From Fodinicola acaciae (GTDB lineage Bacteria > Actinomycetota > Actinomycetes > Mycobacteriales > HKI-0501): a DNA stretch of 64,000 nt. Location of the stretch: contig NZ_WOTN01000001.1 of assembly GCF_010993745.1 (NCBI RefSeq), forward strand, positions 375,235 through 439,234, given 5' to 3'. Below the pieces are notes generated by a model that saw only the letters and a list, made by a program, of their open reading frames with translations, was not told where the DNA came from and did not search any database. Of this stretch, positions 8,114 through 16,789 are shown piece after piece. A program made the translations under genes and the position numbers. Numbering within the stretch: position 1 is the stretch's first letter; the number at the start of each line of letters is the position of its first letter.

Positions 8114-8716
8114 ATGTTGATCGAGCACAACGGCCAAAGTCCGTCCGTGGATCCGACCGCGTACGTCGCGCCGAACGCCACCTTGTGTGGTGATGTCCGG
8201 GTCGGACCGCATTGCCAGGTCCTGTTCGGTGCCGTGCTGACCGCCGACGGTGGCCCCGTCGTCCTGGAAGAACACGTGGTGGTGATGGAAAACGCGGTGC
8301 TCCGCGGCACTCCGCGTGATCCGGTGCGGGTCGGGCGGCATGTGTTGGTCGGGCCGATGGCCTACCTGACCGGATGCAGTGTGGCGGACGAGGTGTTTCT
8401 GGCCACCGGCACACGGATTTTCAACGGCGCGAGAATCGGCTCACGCGCGGAGGTGCGGATCAGCGCGGTGGTGCACCTGCGGAGTGTGCTGCCCGAGTCG
8501 ACGGTCGTACCGATCGGCTGGGTCGCGGTGGGCGACCCCGCCCGGCTGTTCGCACCGTCCGAGCACGAACAGATCTGGGAAATCCAACGAGAACTGGATT
8601 TCCCCGGCTATGTTTTCGGACTACCGCGCGACGCCTCCGGCGAGAACACCATGCCCGAGATGACCCGCCGCTACGGTCGCGCACTCGAGCGTCACCGTAC
8701 GAACAGAATTCTCTGA
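8114..8716 (+). CDS. Gamma-carbonic-anhydrase-like hexapeptide-repeat protein lacking zinc histidines
   Basis: Left-handed beta-helix protein of 200 residues. ATG 8114 is preceded by GAGGGG. Imperfect hexapeptide repeats run from about residue 10 to 145 (NATLCGDVRVG and VLVGPMAYLTGC, for example), giving the gamma carbonic anhydrase/YrdA layout with a C-terminal helix. The positions that normally supply zinc-binding histidines appear substituted: GH is replaced by GP, and the LHGC-type turn reads LTGC. It is therefore more likely a non-zinc relative or acyl-CoA-associated protein than an active anhydrase. It stands alone and is convergent with the next hydrolase gene. Confidence 0.75.
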   Translation: MLIEHNGQSPSVDPTAYVAPNATLCGDVRVGPHCQVLFGAVLTADGGPVVLEEHVVVMENAVLRGTPRDPVRVGRHVLVGPMAYLTGCSVADEVFLATGTRIFNGARIGSRAEVRISAVVHLRSVLPESTVVPIGWVAVGDPARLFAPSEHEQIWEIQRELDFPGYVFGLPRDASGENTMPEMTRRYGRALERHRTNRIL

Positions 8717-8733
8717 CGCCAGCGTCTCCGTTA

Positions 8734-9498
8734 TCAGGCCAAGAATTCGCCGACGACGGTTTTGTATCGGTCGCGTGCCTCGCGGTGAATGTTGTGTCCG
8801 ACTCCGTCGATGTGCCTGACGGTCAGCGAACCGCCAGCCTCGCGTTCGCATTCGGCGGCGACCTCGGCGGTGACGATGCCGCCGCGGTCGGGGTCGCCGT
8901 GCAGAAGGAGGACCGGGCAGCTGACTGCTCCGAGCACATCGACCAGCGGCGGTGACGCTTGGCTGAGACGGCCGAAAAATTCCAGATCCATCTCGTGTTT
9001 CGACCTTGCCCAGGGCGGAAGTTCGTCCGCCGGCCACGCGGGATTGTCGGCGCGGCCCCGATCGACGGTGGCCTGCGGGTCGAGCGTACGCAGGTCGGCG
9101 AGCCAGTCCGGCGCCGGATGTCCACCCGGGTGTTGTTGGCGACCAGACGTCGGCGGGTCCTCGAGTACGGCGGCACTGACCAGATCCGGACGGATGCGAC
9201 CGAGGTGCGCGGCGGTCGCGGCCCCCATCGAGTGGCCAATCGCGACTACCGGCCCCGCGTCAAGCTCGTCCAACACCATGGCCGCGTCGGCCGCGAGCAC
9301 AGCTTCGGCCAACGGCTCCTCCGGCAGTCCCGAGCCGCCGTGTCCGCGCGCGTCGGTCGCCACCACGCCGCCGTAGGAGGTGAAGAACGGAATCAACGGA
9401 TCCCAGCACGCGGCTGAGTCGCTCATCCCATGCAAGAGCAAAATCCGTGGTTTCTCACCAAAAAGCTGCCAGGCGATGTGGCCGGTCCGATTCCGCAC
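8734..9498 (-). CDS. Alpha/beta hydrolase, cytoplasmic
   Basis: Soluble alpha/beta-fold hydrolase of 254 residues without a signal peptide. The oxyanion region is LLLHGMSDSA, the nucleophile is in GHSMGAA (around residue 90), the acid in LLLHGDPDRGG and the histidine in GVGHNIHRE. A cap domain of about 60 residues sits between nucleophile and acid. The family includes esterases, haloperoxidase-like enzymes and C-C hydrolases. Nothing in the sequence or neighbours fixes the substrate. Confidence 0.85.
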   Translation of the reverse strand: MRNRTGHIAWQLFGEKPRILLLHGMSDSAACWDPLIPFFTSYGGVVATDARGHGGSGLPEEPLAEAVLAADAAMVLDELDAGPVVAIGHSMGAATAAHLGRIRPDLVSAAVLEDPPTSGRQQHPGGHPAPDWLADLRTLDPQATVDRGRADNPAWPADELPPWARSKHEMDLEFFGRLSQASPPLVDVLGAVSCPVLLLHGDPDRGGIVTAEVAAECEREAGGSLTVRHIDGVGHNIHREARDRYKTVVGEFLA

Positions 9499-9705
9499 CC
9501 GCCGAGGTTACCTCCTCACTCCCGCACAGTGGAAATAGCCGCGGTCAACGCCGTGGCGGTGAAACGTGACGTTCGGCGAGTGGAGCTGCCCTGTGAGATC
9601 AAGAAAACAAGTTCGCAAGCCGCCGGGTTTCGTAGAATGGTCGACGGCTGTTGGAGCGTCGGCATCTCGCCACGAATCAGCCGAAGCGCGTACGATTCAC
9701 CCGAC

Positions 9706-9718
9706 TGAATCGTTACAA
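9706..9718. promoter_or_regulatory. LacI-family-like operator, distal
   Basis: TGAATCGTTACAA is a partial inverted repeat (8 of 12 positions) of the LacI/GalR type, centred on CG. It is 52 nt upstream of a better site and may act with it. Confidence 0.35.
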
Positions 9719-9763
9719 TCGGACACCACCATTGACGCCTTCCGCTCGCGCTCCTAGCTTCTG

Positions 9764-9777
9764 TTGAAGCGTTTCAA
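9764..9777. promoter_or_regulatory. LacI-family operator of the rhamnoside operon
   Basis: TTGAAGCGTTTCAA is a near-perfect 14-bp palindrome with the central CG typical of LacI/GalR repressors. It lies 57 nt before the binding-protein gene. The gap 9499-9834 holds only this site and the distal one; the repressor gene is not in the window. Confidence 0.65.
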
Positions 9778-9834
9778 TGCATCCCCTCCGGAATACCCGA
9801 CGGGAGCTGCGGCGCCACCTCAGGGAGGCTGTTC

Positions 9835-11142
9835 ATGTTCTCTCGACGTACGGCAGCTCGCGTTGCCGCCACTCTCGCGGGCGCGGCCGTGTTCGGCGGC
9901 ACGCTGGTTGGCTGCGGTGCGACCGGCGGCGGGTCCGGTTCGACGATCACCCTCATGGCCGGCGGAAACGACCCGGTCGCCACCAAGACGGCGAACGACT
10001 TCGCGGCCGCATTCCAGAAGGCCAACCCGACGATCAAGGTCAAGGTCGACACGCGGCCGGGCGGCACCGAAGGCGACAACCTGATCAAGACCAGGCTGTC
10101 GACCGGGACGATGGACGACGTTTTCCTGTACAACTCCGGGTCGCTTTTCCAGGCGTTGCATCCGGACTCACAGCTCCAGCCGCTCACCGACGAGCCATGG
10201 GTGAAGGATATCAGCCCTGATTTCAAGAAAACGGTCAGCACACCGAAGGGTGTGTACGGTGCGCCGTGGGGGACGACCTTCGACGGCGGCATCATGTACA
10301 ACAAGAAGGTCTACGCGAAGCTGGGATTGTCGGTGCCGACCAGCTGGGCCCAGTTCATCAGTAACAGCCAGAAAATCAAGGCCGCCGGCATCACCCCGGT
10401 GCTGCAGTCGTTCGGTGACACCTGGACCAGCCAGCTCTTCGTCCTCGCCGACTTTGCCAACGTGAGCGCGAAAGACCCGAACTGGGCCACCGACTACACC
10501 AACAACAAAGCAAAGTACGTGAACCCGCCAGCGCTTGCCGGCTTCACGCACACCGAGCAGATTTTCAAGCTCGGCTTGATGAACAAAGACTTCGCCTCGC
10601 TGACCAACGTCAACGCGCTGAAGCTGCTCGCCACCGGCGCGGCCGCGCAGTATCCGATGATCACCGTGGCGATCGGCAACGTGGTGCAGAGCAATCCGGC
10701 TCAGGTCAACGACATCGGCTATTTCGCGATGCCGACCGACTCCGGTGAACCGCACGCGACGATCTGGGAACCAGGCGGAGCGTACATCCCGAAGTCGACG
10801 ACCGGCGACAAGCTCGTGTCGGCCAAGAAGCTCGTCGCTTTCCTGAACTCTCCGGCCGGCTGCGAGATCCAGAACAAGGCGCAGGTGCCGTCCGGGCCGT
10901 ACGCGATCAGCAGCTGCAAGCTGCCGGCCAACACGCCGGCGCTGGTGGCCGACGAGCTGACCTACCAGAACGTCAAGAAAACCGGGCTGGCGCTCGAGTT
11001 CGTGTCGCCGATCAAGGGGCCAAACCTGGAAAAGATCCTCATCCAGGTCGGTTCCGGCATCACCTCCGGCGCCGCCGGCGCGGCTCTTTACGACAACGAC
11101 GTGAAAGCACAGGCGCAGCAGCTCGGACTCAAAGGCTGGTAG
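9835..11142 (+). CDS. ABC sugar-binding lipoprotein (rhamnoside uptake)
   Basis: Extracellular solute-binding protein, family 1 (MalE-like), 435 residues. A signal peptide and lipobox LVGC place the lipidated cysteine near residue 27. The mature part has the two-lobe arrangement, with NPTIKVKVDTRPGG near the N-terminus and GAPWGTTFDGGIMYNK in the first lobe. It is the first gene of a five-gene run with two permeases, a GH78 rhamnosidase and rhamnose isomerase, so rhamnose-containing glycosides are the likely ligand. It sits directly downstream of a LacI-type operator. Confidence 0.88.
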   Translation: MFSRRTAARVAATLAGAAVFGGTLVGCGATGGGSGSTITLMAGGNDPVATKTANDFAAAFQKANPTIKVKVDTRPGGTEGDNLIKTRLSTGTMDDVFLYNSGSLFQALHPDSQLQPLTDEPWVKDISPDFKKTVSTPKGVYGAPWGTTFDGGIMYNKKVYAKLGLSVPTSWAQFISNSQKIKAAGITPVLQSFGDTWTSQLFVLADFANVSAKDPNWATDYTNNKAKYVNPPALAGFTHTEQIFKLGLMNKDFASLTNVNALKLLATGAAAQYPMITVAIGNVVQSNPAQVNDIGYFAMPTDSGEPHATIWEPGGAYIPKSTTGDKLVSAKKLVAFLNSPAGCEIQNKAQVPSGPYAISSCKLPANTPALVADELTYQNVKKTGLALEFVSPIKGPNLEKILIQVGSGITSGAAGAALYDNDVKAQAQQLGLKGW

Positions 11143-11168
11143 GGCCAACCCGGACGAGGAGTGACGCC

Positions 11169-12110
11169 ATGCCGACCTCGACCGCCAACTCGGCGACCGC
11201 GATCCGCGCGGCCGACGTCAGGGTCGACGCGTCCGCGCCGGGGAAACGACGACGGATCCGGTCGTACTATCCGACCTGGTTCTTCATCCCGGCGATCGCC
11301 TTGTACGTGGTGTTCTTTGCCATTCCGACGTTCTCGTCATTCTATTTCTCCTTGACGCGTTGGTCGCTGTTCGACTCGACGTTCATCGGCTTCGCCAACT
11401 TCGTCCAGTTCTTCCAGAACCCGCAGCTCTACAGCAGCTTCGTCAACACGCTGATCTACGCGGTGATCACGTCGGGGACCAAGGTGGTCGCCGGATTCTT
11501 CCTCGCGTTGCTGCTGACCGGACCGGTCGTCGGTCGTGGTTATCTCCGTGCCGTCGTGTTCTTTCCGGTGCTGATCTCGACGATCGGCGTCGGGATCATG
11601 TTCAAGTCGTTGCTCGATCCATTTCACGGCATGGTCAACGCGGTGCTCGGCTTCTTCGGACTGCCCGAGCCTGGCTGGTTCACCGATCCACACCTCGCGC
11701 TCTACACGATCGCGGCCGTGGACGTCTGGAAGGGCGTCGGCATCGCGACGCTCATCTTCATGGCCGGAATCGTCGCCATTCCGCACGAGTACTTCGAAGC
11801 CGCGAAGATCGACGGTGCCGGCGGCTGGAAGACGCTGCGCCAGATCACGATTCCACTGTGCCGCGGTGCGACCGCGACGGTGATCATCCTCTCGCTGATC
11901 GGCGGACTGCGGTCCTTCGAGATCATCTGGGTCACCACCGGCGGCGGCCCCGGTTTCACCAGTGACGTGCTCGCGTCGGTGATCTACAAGGAATACCAGG
12001 CCGGCTTCTTCGGCCTGTCGACCGCCGGCAACGTCGTGCTCTTCCTCCTGGTCACCGCGATCATGGTCCCGCTTTCGTACGTCCTCAACAGAAAGCAGGT
12101 GGAGCTGTGA
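11169..12110 (+). CDS. ABC sugar transporter permease, MalF type
   Basis: Inner-membrane permease of 313 residues with six predicted transmembrane segments. The cytoplasmic EAA loop, EYFEAAKIDGAGGWKTLRQI, docks the ATPase. It begins 27 nt after the binding-protein gene. No ATPase gene occurs in the operon, so this transporter probably uses a shared MsiK-type ATPase encoded elsewhere, as is usual for actinobacterial CUT1 sugar importers. Confidence 0.88.
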   Translation: MPTSTANSATAIRAADVRVDASAPGKRRRIRSYYPTWFFIPAIALYVVFFAIPTFSSFYFSLTRWSLFDSTFIGFANFVQFFQNPQLYSSFVNTLIYAVITSGTKVVAGFFLALLLTGPVVGRGYLRAVVFFPVLISTIGVGIMFKSLLDPFHGMVNAVLGFFGLPEPGWFTDPHLALYTIAAVDVWKGVGIATLIFMAGIVAIPHEYFEAAKIDGAGGWKTLRQITIPLCRGATATVIILSLIGGLRSFEIIWVTTGGGPGFTSDVLASVIYKEYQAGFFGLSTAGNVVLFLLVTAIMVPLSYVLNRKQVEL

Positions 12111-12940
12111 ACCGCCGGCGGCTCCGAGCCTGGATCGTCGGTGTCATCGCGATCCTGGTGTCCGTGGTGGTCTTCCTCGTACCGTTCGCGTTCGTGCTGC
12201 TGCAGGCGGCGAAAACACCGGCGGAGGCGTCCAACTTCGCGTTTTCCTGGCCGACGCGGTGGGTCTTCTTCCAGAACCTGCGCGACACGCTCACCTCCAA
12301 TGACGGCGTGATCTGGCGCGCGATCATCAACAGCGCCGTCCTGACGGTCGGCTCGGTCACGCTCATGGTGATCATCTCCGCGATGGCCGGATATGTGCTC
12401 GCTCGCAAGAAGAGCAAATGGGGACCGGTCGTCAACTTCTTCGTCCTCGCCGGCCTGATCGTGCCGCCGGCGGTGGTGCCGACCATCTGGGTCCTGCAGG
12501 GACTCAAGCTGTTCGGCACCATTCCCGGGATGATCCTCGTCGAGACGACGCTGGGGTTGTCCTTCTGCATCCTGCTTTTCCGCGTGTTCGTCAGGACGAT
12601 CCCGCGCGAGCTCGACGAGGCCGCGGTGCTCGACGGCGCCGGACCGGTGCGGCTGTTCTTCCAGGTCGTGCTGCCGCTGCTGCGGCCGGTGATCGTGACG
12701 GTGATCGTGGTGCAGGCGGTCTTCGTATTCAACGACTTCGCCGGACCGCTCTATTTCCTGCCAGGCGACCAAAATGTGACCGTACAGTTGGCGCTCTACA
12801 CCTTCTCCGGCCAAAACCTGAGCTTCTACAACCAGCTGTTCATGGCCATTTTCCTGGTCACCATTCCGCCGCTGGTCGCCTACATCTTCTTCAACCGGCA
12901 GATCGTCAGTGGCATGACCAGCGGCGCCATCAAAGGCTGA
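12107..12940 (+). CDS. ABC sugar transporter permease, MalG type
   Basis: Second permease of the CUT1 importer, 277 residues. The GTG start overlaps the preceding stop (GTGA), implying translational coupling. The EAA loop reads RELDEAAVLDGAGPVRLFF. Six hydrophobic segments are visible, and the protein ends with a typical SGMTSGAIKG tail. It forms the membrane channel with the upstream permease. Confidence 0.88.
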   Translation: MNRRRLRAWIVGVIAILVSVVVFLVPFAFVLLQAAKTPAEASNFAFSWPTRWVFFQNLRDTLTSNDGVIWRAIINSAVLTVGSVTLMVIISAMAGYVLARKKSKWGPVVNFFVLAGLIVPPAVVPTIWVLQGLKLFGTIPGMILVETTLGLSFCILLFRVFVRTIPRELDEAAVLDGAGPVRLFFQVVLPLLRPVIVTVIVVQAVFVFNDFAGPLYFLPGDQNVTVQLALYTFSGQNLSFYNQLFMAIFLVTIPPLVAYIFFNRQIVSGMTSGAIKG

Positions 12941-12964
12941 GGCAACCCGACGGAAAGAGAGTCC

Positions 12965-15196
12965 ATGAACTGGCAAGCTCGCATGATCGCCGCAGACAAG
13001 GACTTCGATGGCGCGCCGCTGCTGCGGAGGGAGTTCAGCCTCGATCCTGGTCACGGCGCCGTTACGAGCGCGTCCCTGTCGCTTAGCGCTTTTGGTGTGG
13101 TGGAGGGTTGGCTTAACGGCAGGCCGGTCTCCGACGATCTGCTGACGCCGGGCTGGAGCAGCTACGAATGGCGTCTTCGGTATGCGACGTACGACGTCAC
13201 GGACCTGATTGACGACACGAGCGTCATCGGCCTCGCGCTTGGCAACGGCTGGTTCCGCGGCCGGCTGGGTTGGTCCGGGCGTTCGGCCTTCTATGGCAAG
13301 GAACTTGGCGCGTTCGCGCAGCTTGAGGTCACGTTCGAAGACGGCTCGACGCAGGTCGTCGGCACGGACGAGACCTGGACCGCCGGGCCGAGCGCCGTGC
13401 TCGCGAACGACCTGTACGACGGCCAGACCATCGACGCGCGCCGGCGTGACGACTCCTGGCTCGATGCCGGCTTCGCCGGTGATGGCTGGTGCGGCGTACA
13501 CGTCCTCGACTTCGACACCGACATCCTCACGCCGTACGTCGGTCCCCGCGTTACGCGTTGGAAAGAGCTGGCCGTAACAGAGATATCCACGTCGCCATCC
13601 GGAAAGACCCTGGTGGACTTCGGTCAGAACCTGGTCGGCTGGATCAGGGTCACCGTGCAAGGCGAAGCAGGTGCGGAGATTTCCATCAGGCACGCGGAAG
13701 TCCTGGAGAATGGCGAGCTGGGCACGCGGCCGTTGCGTACGGCCCTGGCGACCGACCGGTTCGTTCTCAGTGGCGGCCGTGACGAGTTCGAACCAACCTT
13801 CACCTTCCACGGCTTCCGATACGCGGAAATCACCGGCTGGCCGGGAGAACTCAGGCCGGAGGACCTGACGGCCGTGGCGATCGGATCCGACCTCGAACGG
13901 ATCGGCACCTTCCGCAGCTCGGACCCGTTGTTGAACCAGTTCCACGAAAACGTGGTGTGGGGGATGCGCGGCAACTTCGTCGACGTGCCGACCGACTGTC
14001 CGCAGCGCGACGAGCGGCTGGGATGGACCGGTGACATCGCGGCGTTCGCGCCGACGGCCGCTTTTTTGTACGACGTGGAGGCATTTCTCCGCGACTGGCT
14101 GGCCAACCTGGCGCTGGAGCAGGCGCACCACGACGGCATCATTCCGTACGTCGTGCCGGATGTGTTGAAGTTCCTCGACCGCCCGGTGGAGTCGACCACG
14201 ATCTGGAGCGACGCCGGCGTGTGGGTCCCGTGGACTCTCTATCAGGCGTACGGAAACGACCAGGTGCTGCGCGCTCAGTTCGACTCCATGGCCGCGCACG
14301 TGCGCCGGGTACGCTCGCTGCTGTCGCCAAACGGGCTGTGGGACACCGGTTTCCAGTTTGGTGACTGGCTGGACCCGGATGCGCCGCCCGAGCGTCCGGC
14401 GCAGGCGAAGGCCGACCCCGGCGTCGTGGCGACGGCCTGCGCGTACCGGTCGGCCGTCATCGTGGCCGAGTCGGCGGCAATTCTCGGACTGTCGGCCGAG
14501 CAGGCGGAATTTGCCGATTTCGCGAGAAAACTCCGGGCTGCTTTCAGCGAGCATTATGTCCACGATGGCCGGGTTTTCAGCGACTGTACGACCGTGTACG
14601 CGCTGGCGATCGTCTTCGGCCTGCTCGACGCGCAGGACGAGGCGGTGGCCGGCGATCGGCTCGCCGAGCTGTGCGCGCAGGCCGGCTATCGCATTTCGAC
14701 CGGATTCGCCGGCACGCCGTTCGTCACCGACGCGCTCACGCGGACCGGCCATCTTGACGACGCGTACAAACTCCTGCTGGAGCGCGAGTGTCCGTCCTGG
14801 CTCTATCCGGTCACGATGGGGGCGACCACCGTGTGGGAACGCTGGGATTCGATGTTGCCGGACGGCACGATCAACCCCGGCGAGATGACTTCCTTCAATC
14901 ATTACGCGCTCGGCGCGGTCGCCGACTGGATGCACCGCGTCGTCGGTGGCATCGCTCCGCTGGCGCCCGGCTATGCGAAGGTGCTCATCGCTCCGCGGCC
15001 TGGCGGCGGCCTCACCGAAGTGGAGACCTCGTTGAAAACGCGGCACGGGCGGATAGCGGTAAAGTGGGTCGTGTCCGATGACGAGATCACCGTAGACGTC
15101 GACATTCCGCCGGGAGTGGAAGGTGTGCTGCGGCTGCCCGGCCAGGCCGACCGGCAGCTGGAAGCCGGCCAGCTCTCGGTCACGGGAGCGCGCTGA
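12965..15196 (+). CDS. Alpha-L-rhamnosidase, GH78
   Basis: Intracellular glycoside hydrolase that releases L-rhamnose from the imported glycoside. There is no signal peptide. N-terminal beta domains (GVVEGWLNGRPV, then NGWFRGRLGW) precede the (alpha/alpha)6 catalytic domain containing VPTDCPQRDERLGWTGD, a GH78 hallmark carrying acidic residues. TTVWERWDSM and EMTSFNHYALG follow, then a C-terminal beta domain. At 743 residues it is shorter than many GH78 enzymes, lacking extra N-terminal carbohydrate-binding modules, which fits a cytoplasmic role. AAAGAG precedes ATG 12965. Confidence 0.9.
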   Translation: MNWQARMIAADKDFDGAPLLRREFSLDPGHGAVTSASLSLSAFGVVEGWLNGRPVSDDLLTPGWSSYEWRLRYATYDVTDLIDDTSVIGLALGNGWFRGRLGWSGRSAFYGKELGAFAQLEVTFEDGSTQVVGTDETWTAGPSAVLANDLYDGQTIDARRRDDSWLDAGFAGDGWCGVHVLDFDTDILTPYVGPRVTRWKELAVTEISTSPSGKTLVDFGQNLVGWIRVTVQGEAGAEISIRHAEVLENGELGTRPLRTALATDRFVLSGGRDEFEPTFTFHGFRYAEITGWPGELRPEDLTAVAIGSDLERIGTFRSSDPLLNQFHENVVWGMRGNFVDVPTDCPQRDERLGWTGDIAAFAPTAAFLYDVEAFLRDWLANLALEQAHHDGIIPYVVPDVLKFLDRPVESTTIWSDAGVWVPWTLYQAYGNDQVLRAQFDSMAAHVRRVRSLLSPNGLWDTGFQFGDWLDPDAPPERPAQAKADPGVVATACAYRSAVIVAESAAILGLSAEQAEFADFARKLRAAFSEHYVHDGRVFSDCTTVYALAIVFGLLDAQDEAVAGDRLAELCAQAGYRISTGFAGTPFVTDALTRTGHLDDAYKLLLERECPSWLYPVTMGATTVWERWDSMLPDGTINPGEMTSFNHYALGAVADWMHRVVGGIAPLAPGYAKVLIAPRPGGGLTEVETSLKTRHGRIAVKWVVSDDEITVDVDIPPGVEGVLRLPGQADRQLEAGQLSVTGAR

Positions 15197-15201
15197 GAGT
15201 C

Positions 15202-16365
15202 ATGACTGAGCTGTCCGGCATCGCGCCGGCACTCGCCGCGCAGACGATCGAACTTCCCAGCTGGGCCTTTGGAAACTCGGGCACCCGCTTCAAGGTGTTC
15301 GGCTCGCCGGGCACTCCGCGCGATCCGTTCGAGAAGGTGTCGGACGCGGCGCAGGTGCACAAGCACACCGGCCTCGCACCCAAGGTCGCCGTCCATATTC
15401 CGTGGGATCTGGTCGATTCGTTCGCCGATCTGCGCCGGCACGCCGAGGACAACGGCGTTTCGATCGGCACGGTCAACTCCAACACCTTCCAGGACGACGC
15501 GTACAAGCTTGGCTCGCTCACACATTCCGACCCGACGGTCCGGCAGAAAGCGATCGACCATCATTTCCGGTGCATCGAGGTGATGCACGAGACCGGGAGC
15601 CGCGACCTGAAGATCTGGCTTGCCGATGGCACAAACTATCCCGGCCAGGACGACATCCGCTCTCGTCAGGACCGTCTTGCCGACTCGCTGCGGCGGATTT
15701 ATCAGCGTCTCGGCGACGAGCAGCGGCTCGTACTGGAATACAAGTTTTTCGAGCCGGCCTTTTATCACACCGATGTGCCGGACTGGGGGACCAGCTATGC
15801 GCACACGGTGGCGCTGGGCGACAAGGCGAAGGTGTGCCTCGACACCGGCCATCACGCGCCCGGCACGAACATCGAGTTCATCGTCGCTCAGCTTCTGCGG
15901 CTGGGAAAGCTCGGCTCGTTTGACTTCAATTCGCGGTTTTATGCCGACGACGATCTGATCGTCGGCGCCGCTGACCCGTTCCAGCTGTTCCGCATCCTCG
16001 CCGAGGTCGTACGCGGCGGGGGACTGAACAGTCCCGACGTGGTGTTCATGCTGGACCAGTGCCACAACATCGAAAAGAAGGTGCCAGGGCAGATCCGTTC
16101 CGTGCTGAACGTACAGGAGATGACCGCGCGCGCTCTGCTCATCGACCGCGACGCACTCGCCGCCGCGCAGTCTGCCGGCGATGTGCTCGGTGCCAACGAA
16201 ATTGTCATGGACGCTTTCTATACCGACGTACGACCGGCGCTCGCCGACTGGCGCGAGTCGCGCGGTCTTCCAGCCGATCCGATGACGACGTATGCGGCAT
16301 CCGGCTATCAGGAGAAGATCGAAGCCGACCGTGTCGGCGGCGTCCAAGCCGGCTGGGGAGCCTAG
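15202..16365 (+). CDS. rhaI: L-rhamnose isomerase, RhaI type
   Basis: Converts L-rhamnose to L-rhamnulose. It is a TIM-barrel sugar isomerase (387 residues) of the RhaI branch found in Gram-positives (TIGR02635-like) rather than E. coli RhaA. Metal-site segments visible are VLEYKFFEPAFY, CLDTGHHAPGTNIE and FDFNSRFYADDD. The gene starts 6 nt after the rhamnosidase. The kinase and aldolase of the pathway are not in the window. Its TAG stop sits at the edge of a palindromic repeat that may terminate the operon. Confidence 0.9.
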   Translation: MTELSGIAPALAAQTIELPSWAFGNSGTRFKVFGSPGTPRDPFEKVSDAAQVHKHTGLAPKVAVHIPWDLVDSFADLRRHAEDNGVSIGTVNSNTFQDDAYKLGSLTHSDPTVRQKAIDHHFRCIEVMHETGSRDLKIWLADGTNYPGQDDIRSRQDRLADSLRRIYQRLGDEQRLVLEYKFFEPAFYHTDVPDWGTSYAHTVALGDKAKVCLDTGHHAPGTNIEFIVAQLLRLGKLGSFDFNSRFYADDDLIVGAADPFQLFRILAEVVRGGGLNSPDVVFMLDQCHNIEKKVPGQIRSVLNVQEMTARALLIDRDALAAAQSAGDVLGANEIVMDAFYTDVRPALADWRESRGLPADPMTTYAASGYQEKIEADRVGGVQAGWGA

Positions 16366-16369
16366 TGGC

Positions 16370-16520
16370 GTGTTTCTGAACTGGCACGCCGGTTCGGGCG
16401 TCCCAGAAGCCGCGTGGACGCACCGGGAAGGCGCCCGGATACGCCCGGTATGAGGGCGCTTTCCCGGCACGCCCAGCCGCCTTCTGGATCACCGGACCCG
16501 GCATCCCATTTCAGAAACAC
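16370..16520. repeat. Palindromic repeat, family B copy 2
   Basis: Outer arms GTGTTTCTGAA (16370-16380) and TTCAGAAACAC (16510-16520) extend imperfectly inward past CCAGAAG. Inside is the core shared with copy 1 near 1.0 kb: GGCGCCCGGATACGCCCGG followed by TATGAGGGCGC. CTAG tetramers flank both ends (16362-16365 and 16521-16524), resembling a YTAR target duplication. A second element abuts at 16521. Confidence 0.7.
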
Positions 16521-16640
16521 CTAGGGTCTATCTTCATCTTCCGCGCGGGGCGATAGCCGAGCCGCTGTCACATCTTTCTCGGGCCGCCTGACGTTTGGAT
16601 CTCGACTCTCATCCCCCCGGAATATGGAGACAGACCCTAG
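16521..16640. repeat. MITE-like palindrome, family A copy 3
   Basis: Ends CTAGGGTCT and AGACCCTAG continue as imperfect arms of about 28 bp. Inside lie GCGATAGCCGAGCC and CGTTTGGATCTCGACTCTC, which also occur in the copies at 41.0 and 49.0 kb. The whole region 16366-16789 lacks genes. Confidence 0.7.
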
Positions 16641-16723
16641 TCGCAGTTTCCTGGCCGTGGTGAGTTGGTGGATTCGGTCGCCCCGACTTCGTGGGCTTGC
16701 AGGAGACCAGCTACTTGGTGTTG

Positions 16724-16764
16724 CTATCTACTGGTAGTCAGCGCTACTATCTACCGGTAGTCAG
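16724..16764. promoter_or_regulatory. Two PadR-type operators
   Basis: Two direct copies, CTATCTACTGGTAGTCAG (16724-16741) and CTATCTACCGGTAGTCAG (16747-16764), each centred on the palindrome CTAC-YGG-TAG. They are 23 bp apart (about two helical turns) and end 25 nt before the padR start. This suggests autorepression by the downstream PadR protein. Confidence 0.7.
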
Positions 16765-16789
16765 TGACATTGAGTAGAAGGACGCGTCC

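Noticed and set aside
11984-15046. A 1020-codon open frame on the minus strand across the rhamnosidase gene
   Set aside because: It is antisense to a clear GH78 gene, rich in Arg/His/Gln as GC-rich shadows are, has no recognisable domain and no ribosome binding site.
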